Below, one piece after another: positions 1 to 5,528 of a stretch of 7,704 nt of DNA (position 1 is its first letter; each line of letters opens with the position of its first letter). Source of the DNA: an uncultured Nitrospirota bacterium (GTDB lineage: Bacteria; Nitrospinota; Nitrospinia; SZUA-224); assembly GCA_913009285.1 (NCBI GenBank), contig CAJVYE010000045.1, positions 1-7,704 of the forward strand, given 5' to 3'. The notes under the pieces are model-generated. The model ran no database searches. It was not told where the DNA came from and saw nothing but the letters and a program-made list of their open reading frames with translations. The position numbers were made by a program, and so were the translations under genes.

Positions 1-35
1 CTACACTCTTTCCCTACACGACGCTCTTCCGATCT
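1..35 (+). other. Illumina TruSeq adapter (artefact)
   Basis: These bases match the 3' part of the Illumina TruSeq universal (read-1 side) adapter, ending in the well-known GCTCTTCCGATCT. Genomic sequence begins at about base 36. Read on the opposite strand this is adapter read-through at the 3' end of a read from a short fragment, kept through assembly. It is not part of the organism and should be trimmed. Confidence 0.98.
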
Positions 36-43
36 TTTATGTA

Positions 44-125
44 TGAACGAAAACTACCCATCTACTGCATTGCATGAAAATTTTGTAATCCTCATGCCAC
101 GCAGTAGATGGGTAGTTTTCGTTCA
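44..125. repeat. Long palindrome next to the contig edge
   Basis: Bases 44-68 and 101-125 are perfect reverse complements over 25 bases. After a 3-base interruption on each side the stem resumes at 72-77 with 92-97 (GCATGA/TCATGC), leaving a loop of about 14 bases. The structure lies 27 bases past the HU-family stop codon, so it could end or protect that transcript. There is no run of T after it on the minus strand, so it is not a classical intrinsic terminator. Its position beside the broken contig end suggests a multi-copy repeat (REP- or MITE-like) that stopped the assembler. The family is not recognised. Confidence 0.85.
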
Positions 126-148
126 GACACAGGTTTTCGGTCAGGCAC
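115..148. repeat. Two tandem 16-base direct repeats
   Basis: GTTTTCGTTCAGACAC (115-130) and GTTTTCGGTCAGGCAC (133-148) agree at 14 of 16 positions and are spaced 18 bases start to start. The first copy overlaps the outer end of the right arm of the palindrome at 44-125; the second lies between the palindrome and the HU-family stop codon. This could be the edge of a repeat element or a small duplication. Confidence 0.6.
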
Positions 149-151
149 TAT

Positions 152-433
152 TTAGTAATTATTATTTACTATCTCTTTAAAATATTTACCTGATTTAAAC
201 CTTACTACCCTCCTTGCAGATATCTCTGCCCCTTCCCCTGTCTTAGGATTCCGGCCAATCCTTGCTCTCTTTTCTCTCACCTGAAAAGAGCCAAACCGCC
301 TCAGTATTACCGATTCCCCATTGCTAAGGGTTTCCTTAATTAGTTTAATGACCTCTTCTACGGCCTTTTCTGCCTTATTCCTCGCCAATCCTGTCTCTTG
401 TGCAACCCTATTGATTATCTCTAACTTTGTCAT
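152..433 (-). CDS. HU/IHF-family nucleoid DNA-binding protein
   Basis: This is a 93-residue histone-like protein that bends DNA as a dimer and helps organise the nucleoid. The length is typical of the family. The N-terminal helices (residues 2-40) are followed by RRFGSF (45-50) and the beta-arm signature GRNPKTGE (60-67), in which Pro63 is the residue that intercalates into DNA. The following ISARRVVRFKSGK resembles IHF alpha more than plain HU, but the split between HU and IHF cannot be settled from one sequence. The start is ATG at 433-431, with a run of six G (minus strand, 443-438) four bases upstream; this is an odd but G-rich ribosome binding site. The gene diverges from the dciA-like gene across about 600 bases and has a hairpin in its leader. 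Confidence 0.95.
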   Translation of the reverse strand: MTKLEIINRVAQETGLARNKAEKAVEEVIKLIKETLSNGESVILRRFGSFQVREKRARIGRNPKTGEGAEISARRVVRFKSGKYFKEIVNNNY

Positions 434-450
434 TTAGCCCCCCATTAGTC

Positions 451-511
451 AGGCAAGATGCCTAACCTATTTTCGAGTGGAACATATGAAAATAGCCGAG
501 GTATCTTGCCT
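451..511. repeat. Two-segment hairpin in the HU-family leader
   Basis: AGGCAAGATGCCT (451-463) pairs with AGGTATCTTGCCT (499-511), with one G-T wobble. After a 3-by-3 internal loop, CTATTTTC (467-474) pairs with GAAAATAG (488-495), leaving a 13-base loop. In the HU-family mRNA it would sit just upstream of the G-rich ribosome binding site. No T-run follows on either strand, so it does not look like a terminator. It could be a repeat element, or a leader structure affecting translation or stability. Confidence 0.75.
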
Positions 512-680
512 CAGATAAAAATAAAAATTCCTATACTATTACACTATTAGCAGCCTTTTCTCCAGAGATCACCCCCTTTGGAATTTTATAGTCTTACATA
601 ATATAAATAAGGATTATATACCACATTCACATAAATAAATCAAACAAAAATTTGGTTCTTTCGTAAAAAAGTTGAGCGAC

Positions 681-809
681 TCAAAAATAAATTAAAAATA
701 AAAAATGAAAATGAAAAAATACAAATCTAAATGATAAAATTATCCCTCGTTTGTTAATGTAACTATTTGTTTATTTTTTCATTTTTGACTTTTTATCTTT
801 AATTTTTGA
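681..809. repeat. Large A/T-rich imperfect inverted repeat
   Basis: Bases 681-726 and 765-809 are approximate reverse complements, allowing small gaps. The left arm starts TCAAAAAT and ends ACAAAT; the right arm starts ATTTGT and ends ATTTTTGA. The right arm shows a period of about seven in its ATTTTTG-like units. A central segment of about 38 bases separates the arms. Low complexity inflates the similarity, but the matching end sequences and the G/C positions inside the arms support a true inverted repeat. Confidence 0.55.
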
Positions 810-898
810 TTTTTATCAGTTTTCAATTTATGGTTAGTTTACTTAAACACGAAAGAGAGAAAAAATTTTATGTACCATTTCTAACCCAAATCTCTTGC

Positions 899-927
899 TT
901 GACATAAATCGATATGCCTGTTATCTT
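899..927 (+). promoter_or_regulatory. Sigma70-type promoter for the dciA-like gene
   Basis: A perfect TTGACA (899-904) is followed after exactly 17 bases by TATCTT (922-927), which matches four of six positions of TATAAT. It points toward the gene starting at 1029 and predicts a leader of about 95 bases. A perfect TATAAT at 961-966 is an alternative -10 box but has no good -35 partner. Confidence 0.55.
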
Positions 928-1028
928 AATAATATAAACTATTTATCTGTAACTTCGCATTATAATTCATAATATCAGAGATTAAAAAGCAAAACTCGAT
1001 TATATGCTGAATCGAAAATCCCCCCAAA

Positions 1029-1511
1029 ATGGTGGATAAATATACTCATAAAAAAACCTTTAAAACTCTTAAGATAGTTCTGCAGGATTCCTTTAAAAAT
1101 CTTGGCATAGAATCAAAGTTAAGAGAACAAAAGCTTCTATCTGTCTGGAATGAGGTTGTAGGTGATAAAATTGCCTCTATAGCCCAACCTGATTACATAA
1201 GGTTTAAGGTCCTTTTTGTAAATGTTGCTGATCCAATATGGATTCAACAGTTGAGTCTTATGCAGGATATGATTGTTGATAAATTAAACAAACAATCAGA
1301 TAGAAAGTTGATAACAAAGATCCAGTTCAGGTTTGGGAAGATTCAAAGGAGAAGAGAGCAGATTAAAGATAAGATAGAAAAGCTCAGAGAGAGAAGGTTA
1401 TCACCTCGTGAGATGGAAGATATAGAAAGGGAGTTAAAACCCATAAAGAATCAAGAGACAAAAGATGCCCTGAAAAGACTTATGGTCAAGGTACAAAAAG
1501 AGGAAAGTTGA
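1029..1511 (+). CDS. dciA: DUF721 / DciA-like protein, predicted helicase loader
   Basis: This 160-residue protein has a DUF721 domain at about residues 8-105. The signs are the WNEVVG motif (40-45), the strand leading into Trp71 (PIWIQQLSLMQ) and the closing IQFRFGKIQ (98-106). DciA is the ancestral loader of the replicative helicase DnaB in bacteria lacking DnaC or DnaI, and the fold is KH-like. Residues 107-160 are a highly charged, probably helical extension. The ATG at 1029 is the only plausible start, because an in-frame TGA lies at 1008-1010 with no start codon between. No Shine-Dalgarno sequence is visible; C-rich bases precede the ATG. The TPR lipoprotein gene follows after three bases, so the two are almost certainly cotranscribed. 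Family membership is well supported; the helicase-loading role is by homology. Confidence 0.85.
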   Translation: MVDKYTHKKTFKTLKIVLQDSFKNLGIESKLREQKLLSVWNEVVGDKIASIAQPDYIRFKVLFVNVADPIWIQQLSLMQDMIVDKLNKQSDRKLITKIQFRFGKIQRRREQIKDKIEKLRERRLSPREMEDIERELKPIKNQETKDALKRLMVKVQKEES

Positions 1512-1514
1512 TAG

Positions 1515-3209
1515 ATGCAAAAAGCAATATTTATCTTTTCTATTATTATATCCATATTTATGTCAGGATGTGTATTGTATAGATCCTCTAGTCCTGCTGA
1601 AAAAGGGATATTTACGTCTCCTCCTCCCGCTCCTGAAAAGATTGAAGAGGAGGTAATAACCCCTGCTGAAAAGAAGAAAGATTACAGGGCATATTACTAC
1701 TTCATCATGGCCCAGATGTATGAATACCATAACAATTTTAAGAATGCCATAAAAGGATACCAGAAGGCCATCAAATATGATCCTGAATCGCCCATGCTAT
1801 ATCGAAATCTTGCTTCAGTCTATGTACGAACAGGAGATTTGGAGATGGCAATCTCCACTTGTGAGGATGCACTTGTTATAGATCCTGAATATATACCGAT
1901 AATGATGATATTAGGTAAGCTTTACAACAGCATGAGCCAACACGATTCTTCAATAGCTCAGTACCAGGAAGTATTGAAGATAGATCCTGATAATGGAGAT
2001 GCATACCTCTTTCTTGGGATATTATACATGGAGATCGAGAAAAATGATAGAGCTATAGAGGCCCTGGAGAAATTTATAGAGATCAAACCAGATTCTGTGT
2101 TAGACATGTACTATTTACTAGGGAAGAAGATATACGCATGGGAGAACTTAGCCTGGCTCTATCGGGTTCAAGAAAGATATGATGATGCGATTGAAAGTTA
2201 TAAGAAGATATTAAGATTAGATCCCACGAATAATAAAATACGTAACAGATTGGGAGAGGTATATATTCTGCAAAAATCCTTTGGTAAGGCACTGGAGGAA
2301 TACAAAGAGATAAGCAAAACAGAACCAGCTAATCTTAACATACACCTCAAGATAGGACTGATATATTATGAGCAAAAGGATTATCAGAAGGCATTGGAGG
2401 AGTTTCAGATAGTTCTCGTTTCAGAACCAGAAAGCAACAATGTCCACTACTATATAGCCATGATATATGAAAATATGGAAAGGTATGAAGATGCACTAAA
2501 GGAGTTGAAGTACATAATCAAGAAAAAACCAGATTCGATTGAAATTCAACTCCAGATGGGTAGGCTCTATGAGAAACTTGGGCGGATTGAGGAGACTATA
2601 AGGCTTTTAAAGGAGAGTATAAAGATAGAATCTGATAACCCGATACTCCACTTCGCCTTGGGAATGGCTCTATCAACCAATAAGGATTACGACTCAGCCA
2701 TTAAGAGCCTTAAAAAGGCAATAGAGCTTGATCCGGAAAATGCTACATACCACTTCTGCCTGGGTGCAACCTACGAAAAGGTTAAAGACTTTGAAAGGTC
2801 GATTGAAGAGATGAAGAATACTATTAGGATAAACCCTAACCATCCCAATGCTCATAACTTCCTTGGTTATATGTATGCTGACATGGAGATCAATTTAGAT
2901 AAGGCGATCTACCATGTGAATATGGCATTAGAGATAGAACCAAGTAATGGTTACTTTTTAGATAGCCTTGGTTGGGCATATTTCAAGAAAGGGATGCTTG
3001 ATAAGGCACTGGCAGAGACCAAAAAGGCAATTACCTTTGTCCCATCTGATGCAGTAATATATGACCACTTAGGAGATATCCATTTCAAGTTGAAGAACTA
3101 TCAGAAGGCCAAGGAGGTATGGGAAAAATCGCTATCTTTGAGCGAAGAAGGTGAAAAGGAGAATATCAGAAATAAACTTAAAAAAATCATGGAGTTAATA
3201 CAGAAGTGA
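1515..3209 (+). CDS. TPR-repeat outer-membrane lipoprotein
   Basis: This 564-residue protein starts with a lipoprotein signal: Lys3, a hydrophobic stretch (4-16) and the lipobox MSGC with Cys19. The -3 residue is Met rather than the usual Leu. Val20 after the cysteine gives no inner-membrane retention signal. A Pro/Glu-rich linker (25-56) leads into about 14 tetratricopeptide repeats (57-544), most exactly 34 residues and ending in a DP- or EP-like turn. The fifth repeat carries about 11 extra residues. The C-terminal repeats (NFLGYMYAD, LDSLGWAYFKKG, DHLGDIHFKLKNYQKA) match a TPR family often encoded next to ispE. TPRs bind proteins; the partner is unknown, and assembly of surface or envelope complexes is a guess. 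The start is supported by GAGGA at 1500-1504, ten bases before the ATG. Confidence 0.9.
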   Translation: MQKAIFIFSIIISIFMSGCVLYRSSSPAEKGIFTSPPPAPEKIEEEVITPAEKKKDYRAYYYFIMAQMYEYHNNFKNAIKGYQKAIKYDPESPMLYRNLASVYVRTGDLEMAISTCEDALVIDPEYIPIMMILGKLYNSMSQHDSSIAQYQEVLKIDPDNGDAYLFLGILYMEIEKNDRAIEALEKFIEIKPDSVLDMYYLLGKKIYAWENLAWLYRVQERYDDAIESYKKILRLDPTNNKIRNRLGEVYILQKSFGKALEEYKEISKTEPANLNIHLKIGLIYYEQKDYQKALEEFQIVLVSEPESNNVHYYIAMIYENMERYEDALKELKYIIKKKPDSIEIQLQMGRLYEKLGRIEETIRLLKESIKIESDNPILHFALGMALSTNKDYDSAIKSLKKAIELDPENATYHFCLGATYEKVKDFERSIEEMKNTIRINPNHPNAHNFLGYMYADMEINLDKAIYHVNMALEIEPSNGYFLDSLGWAYFKKGMLDKALAETKKAITFVPSDAVIYDHLGDIHFKLKNYQKAKEVWEKSLSLSEEGEKENIRNKLKKIMELIQK

Positions 3210-3363
3210 GGAAATTTTCGACTTTCGATTGTCGATATTAAAAAAGAATCAATAGGCAGTTATATTTCCAGGCAATAGGCAACTTCTTAACGATCGACTG
3301 ACACCACCTAAAATTCTTTATTATCCACAACCTAAGCATTACTTTATAATTTCTATCTTCAAA
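3210..3363. repeat. Intergenic gap with heptamer array and short repeats
   Basis: Three tandem heptamers TTTCGAC, TTTCGAT and TGTCGAT occupy 3216-3236, directly after the TPR gene. Downstream, CAATAGGCA occurs twice (around 3250-3258 and 3273-3281). A weak inverted repeat joins GTCGAT-TTAA-like sequence at about 3231-3246 with its imperfect complement near 3283-3299 (12 of 16 matches). Nothing here looks like an intrinsic terminator. The 3' part of the gap holds the possible ispE promoter. Confidence 0.45.
3321..3350 (+). promoter_or_regulatory. Possible ispE promoter
   Basis: A perfect TATAAT lies at 3345-3350, and the best -35 candidate is the poor match TTATCC at 3321-3326, 18 bases upstream. 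Transcription from here would start only about ten bases before the ispE ATG, giving a nearly leaderless message. That would fit the missing Shine-Dalgarno sequence. In an A/T-rich gap a chance TATAAT is quite possible. Confidence 0.3.
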
Positions 3364-3366
3364 TTG

Positions 3367-4269
3367 ATGAGAGAGATAAAAATAAAATCACCTGCCAAGA
3401 TCAACCTTGGCCTGAAGGTCTACAGAAAGAGAGAGGATGGGTTTCACGAAGTTGAGACAATCCTACAGATGGTCGATCTTTATGATACGATAACCCTTCG
3501 GAGGATAGAAGGGGATATAATAGTAGTATCATGCAATAATAACTCTGTTCCAGAGGATGAGAACAATCTAGTATATAGAGCAGCTGAACTTATTCAGAGG
3601 CATATAAAGGTTGATAAGGGACTTTTGATAAAGATTGACAAACATATACCTGTCTCAGCAGGATTAGGTGGTGGTAGCAGTAACGCAGCAGTTACCCTCC
3701 TTGGTCTAAACAGGTTATGGGATCTCGGGCTGAAAAAGGATAAATTGATCGACTTAGCAAAATTGCTAGGCTCAGATGTCCCATTCTTTATCTTCGGAAC
3801 AAGGGCAATCGGCAGAGGGAGGGGAGAGGAGTTACAACCTTTATCTTCTGGTGAAAGGATCCCGATAGTTCTGGTCAATCCAAATCTATCCCTCTCCACC
3901 TCCTGGGTATACAAAAACCTAAATTTGAGGTTGACAAATAAAGAGAATAGTATTAATCTATTAACGCCTCTATTGGAGAGAGGAGAGATCAAAAAGATAG
4001 GAAGATATATATTTAATGACCTAGAGTCCTCCGCTATAAAGAGGTTTCCGGTTATAAAAGATATAAAGGATAAACTATGGTCTCTTGGGGCAGTATGTTC
4101 TATGATGTCGGGGAGCGGTTCAACCGTTTTTGGTATCTTCACAGATTATAATATCGCTAAGGAGGCTTGTCACAAACTAAGAATAGAAGAATGGTCTGTC
4201 TTTTTGACAGAAACGATTGTCGATTTACAGGAGATATATCCCGGAGAGATATTGAGGAGTATGCAGTAG
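3367..4269 (+). CDS. ispE: 4-diphosphocytidyl-2-C-methyl-D-erythritol kinase
   Basis: IspE phosphorylates CDP-methylerythritol with ATP in the cytoplasmic non-mevalonate (MEP) pathway to isoprenoid precursors. The 300-residue protein has the GHMP-kinase layout. It opens with PAKINLGL, where Lys11 matches the conserved N-terminal lysine. The ATP-binding loop is GLGGGSSNAA (99-108). The catalytic aspartate is in GSDVPFF (Asp137), followed by FNDLE and the C-terminal glycine motif SGSGST (238-243). I chose ATG 3367; a TTG immediately upstream at 3364 would add one residue. No Shine-Dalgarno sequence is visible. The last codons and the TAG stop lie inside a heptamer repeat (4263-4325), so the natural C-terminus may have been altered by that element. 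The gene is followed by tRNA-Gln and prs, a familiar order in deltaproteobacteria. Confidence 0.96.
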   Translation: MREIKIKSPAKINLGLKVYRKREDGFHEVETILQMVDLYDTITLRRIEGDIIVVSCNNNSVPEDENNLVYRAAELIQRHIKVDKGLLIKIDKHIPVSAGLGGGSSNAAVTLLGLNRLWDLGLKKDKLIDLAKLLGSDVPFFIFGTRAIGRGRGEELQPLSSGERIPIVLVNPNLSLSTSWVYKNLNLRLTNKENSINLLTPLLERGEIKKIGRYIFNDLESSAIKRFPVIKDIKDKLWSLGAVCSMMSGSGSTVFGIFTDYNIAKEACHKLRIEEWSVFLTETIVDLQEIYPGEILRSMQ

Positions 4270-4325
4270 GCAGTAAGCAGTAGGAACTTAAAAACTGTAC
4301 TGCCTACTTTCTTACTGCTTACTAC
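4263..4325. repeat. Heptamer-based inverted repeat overlapping the ispE stop
   Basis: CAGTAGG, CAGTAAG and CAGTAGG stand in tandem at 4264-4284, and related complementary units fill 4299-4325. Two alternative hairpins are possible: 4266-4274 with 4299-4307 (nine perfect pairs), or about 4272-4287 with 4308-4323 (14 of 16). They share bases, so only one can form at a time. The element supplies the last ispE codon (CAG) and the TAG stop, and ends three bases before the tRNA. It has no T-run, so it is not an obvious terminator. Confidence 0.75.
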
Positions 4326-4328
4326 AAT

Positions 4329-4400
4329 TGGGGCGTCGTCAAGCGGTAAGACACAGGATTTTGGATCCTGGATTCGGAGGTTCGAATCCTCCCGCCCCAG
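4329..4400 (+). tRNA. tRNA-Gln, anticodon TTG
   Basis: A complete 72-base cloverleaf can be drawn. The acceptor stem TGGGGCG (4329-4335) pairs fully with CGCCCCA (4393-4399), and G4400 is the discriminator. The D arm is GTC/GAC. The anticodon stem CAGGA/TCCTG encloses the loop TTTTGGA, which gives anticodon TTG and reads CAA. The T arm is GGAGG/CCTCC around TTCGAAT. The 3' CCA is not encoded and must be added by the CCA-adding enzyme. It lies between ispE and prs in the same direction, so cutting it out would split a shared transcript. Confidence 0.97.
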
Positions 4401-4436
4401 TTATTGGTATCTTTAATCCCGGAATTTGAAAAACAT

Positions 4437-4455
4437 AGGAGATTCAAAAGAAATG
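4437..4455 (+). promoter_or_regulatory. prs ribosome binding site and start
   Basis: AGGAG at 4437-4441 lies 11 bases before the ATG at 4453-4455. It decides against the upstream in-frame TTG at 4426, which would place the site inside the coding region and add nine residues that family members lack. The chosen start gives a 315-residue protein. Confidence 0.75.
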
Positions 4456-5400
4456 ATTAATAATAAGATGTTAATATTTTCTGGGAGGGCAAATTTCGCT
4501 CTTTCCAAAGAAATCTGTGATTATATAAATATACCTCTCGGTGATTCAGATATATCCAATTTCCCTGACGGAGAAATACTGGTACATATTAAAGAAAATG
4601 TGCGTGGCAAAGATGTATTTGCAATCCAATCCACTTCTTGCCCTGGAAATACAAATCTGATGGAACTCTTGATAATGATTGATGCCCTAAAGAGGTCTTC
4701 TGCAAAGAGGATCACAGCCGTTCTACCATATTATGGATATGCCCGCCAAGACAGAAAGATTGAACCGAGGGTACCCATAACCTCCAAACTGGTAGCAGAC
4801 CTCATTACTGCTGCAGGAGCCAACAGGGTATTAACAATGGATCTCCATGCGGGACAAATCCAGGCGTTCTTTGATATCCCGGTGGATCACCTCTTTGCTA
4901 CACCTATCTTAATAGAATATATCAAAAAGAAGAATCTTAATAAAGATATGGTGGTAGTCTCTCCTGATCCTGGAGGAGTGGAACGTGCCAGGGCATTTGC
5001 CAAGAGATTGGATGTCTCTCTGGCCATAATTGATAAGAGGAGAGATGCGCCTGGAGAAACAAAAGTCATGAATATTATAGGAGAGGTGAAGGATAAGAAT
5101 GTACTGATTGTAGACGATATGATAGATACGGCAGGAACCTTGACAGAGGCTACAAAGGCACTTATCAATAATGGGGCACATGATGTCTATACCTGTTGTA
5201 CACATGCTGTCTTATCTGGTCCTGCCCTGGAAAGGATCTCCTCTTCTCAATTAAAAGAGGTCATAGTGACAAACACTATACCACTTGATGGTAAGGATGA
5301 TATATGCAAAAAAATTAAGGTACTATCGGTCGCTGAACTCTTAGGTGAGGCTATAATAAGGATTCACAATGAGACATCTGTAAGTTCACTATTTATTTAA
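4453..5400 (+). CDS. prs: Ribose-phosphate pyrophosphokinase (PRPP synthetase)
   Basis: Prs transfers diphosphate from ATP to ribose 5-phosphate, making PRPP for purine, pyrimidine, histidine, tryptophan and NAD synthesis in the cytoplasm. The 315-residue length equals that of the E. coli enzyme. Visible motifs are FPDGE (37-41), YGYARQDRK (94-102), the divalent-metal and flexible region DLHAGQIQAFFDIP (130-143), PDPGGVERA (161-169), KRR (195-197) and the PRPP-binding loop DDMIDTAGT (221-229). These mark a class I enzyme with nothing missing. It begins 52 bases after tRNA-Gln, and rplY follows after a palindrome-bearing gap of 128 bases. Confidence 0.97.
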   Translation: MINNKMLIFSGRANFALSKEICDYINIPLGDSDISNFPDGEILVHIKENVRGKDVFAIQSTSCPGNTNLMELLIMIDALKRSSAKRITAVLPYYGYARQDRKIEPRVPITSKLVADLITAAGANRVLTMDLHAGQIQAFFDIPVDHLFATPILIEYIKKKNLNKDMVVVSPDPGGVERARAFAKRLDVSLAIIDKRRDAPGETKVMNIIGEVKDKNVLIVDDMIDTAGTLTEATKALINNGAHDVYTCCTHAVLSGPALERISSSQLKEVIVTNTIPLDGKDDICKKIKVLSVAELLGEAIIRIHNETSVSSLFI

Positions 5401-5436
5401 ACCTTCATGCCGATCAGTCGACACAAGGGGTAATGA

Positions 5437-5505
5437 AAAACCACAAAGACACAAAGGACACAAAGAGAATTGACTTCTTTGTGCTCTTTGTGCCTTTGTG
5501 GTTTT
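5437..5505. repeat. CACAAAG palindrome between prs and rplY
   Basis: The arms 5437-5465 and 5477-5505 are reverse complements over 29 bases with only two mismatches and one G-T wobble, around an 11-base loop. Each arm is itself three tandem units of 8-9 bases (CACAAAGA, CACAAAGGA, CACAAAG). A run of A precedes the left arm and TTTT ends the right arm, so the transcript could act as a weak terminator in either direction. The modular arms point instead to a dispersed palindromic repeat. It would lower or process readthrough from prs into rplY. Confidence 0.85.
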
Positions 5506-5528
5506 AACTTATTTATGGAGAATAGATT

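Larger units (their letters stand above)
434..1028. other. Gene-free divergent intergenic region
   Basis: This stretch separates the leftward HU-family gene from the rightward dciA-like gene. It is very A/T-rich, especially 590-990. It holds a hairpin at 451-511, a short protein-like open segment at 534-593 on the minus strand, a large A/T inverted repeat at 681-809 and a sigma70-like promoter at 899-927. I see no convincing gene in it and no RNA gene I recognise. A promoter for the HU-family gene should lie on the minus strand between about 512 and 700, but I cannot place it with confidence. Confidence 0.75.

Noticed and set aside
434..1028. Riboswitch or small RNA gene in the long intergenic region
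   Set aside because: No known riboswitch core is recognisable. Only the hairpin at 451-511 has real pairing outside the low-complexity A/T repeat.
3594..4142. Long minus-strand open frame inside ispE
   Set aside because: It is antisense to a clear ispE, has no recognisable domain and no ribosome site. Its openness follows from the codon use of the real gene.
4426..4452. Upstream TTG start for prs
   Set aside because: It would put the AGGAG ribosome site inside the coding region and lengthen the protein beyond the usual 315 residues.
4909..5205. Minus-strand open frames over prs
   Set aside because: They lie antisense to a well-conserved PRPP synthetase and show no family signature.
5437..5505. 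CRISPR-like or ordinary terminator reading of the CACAAAG repeats
   Set aside because: The units are only 8-9 bases with no spacers, which excludes CRISPR. The T-run is short and the stem is modular, so a plain terminator is not the best call.
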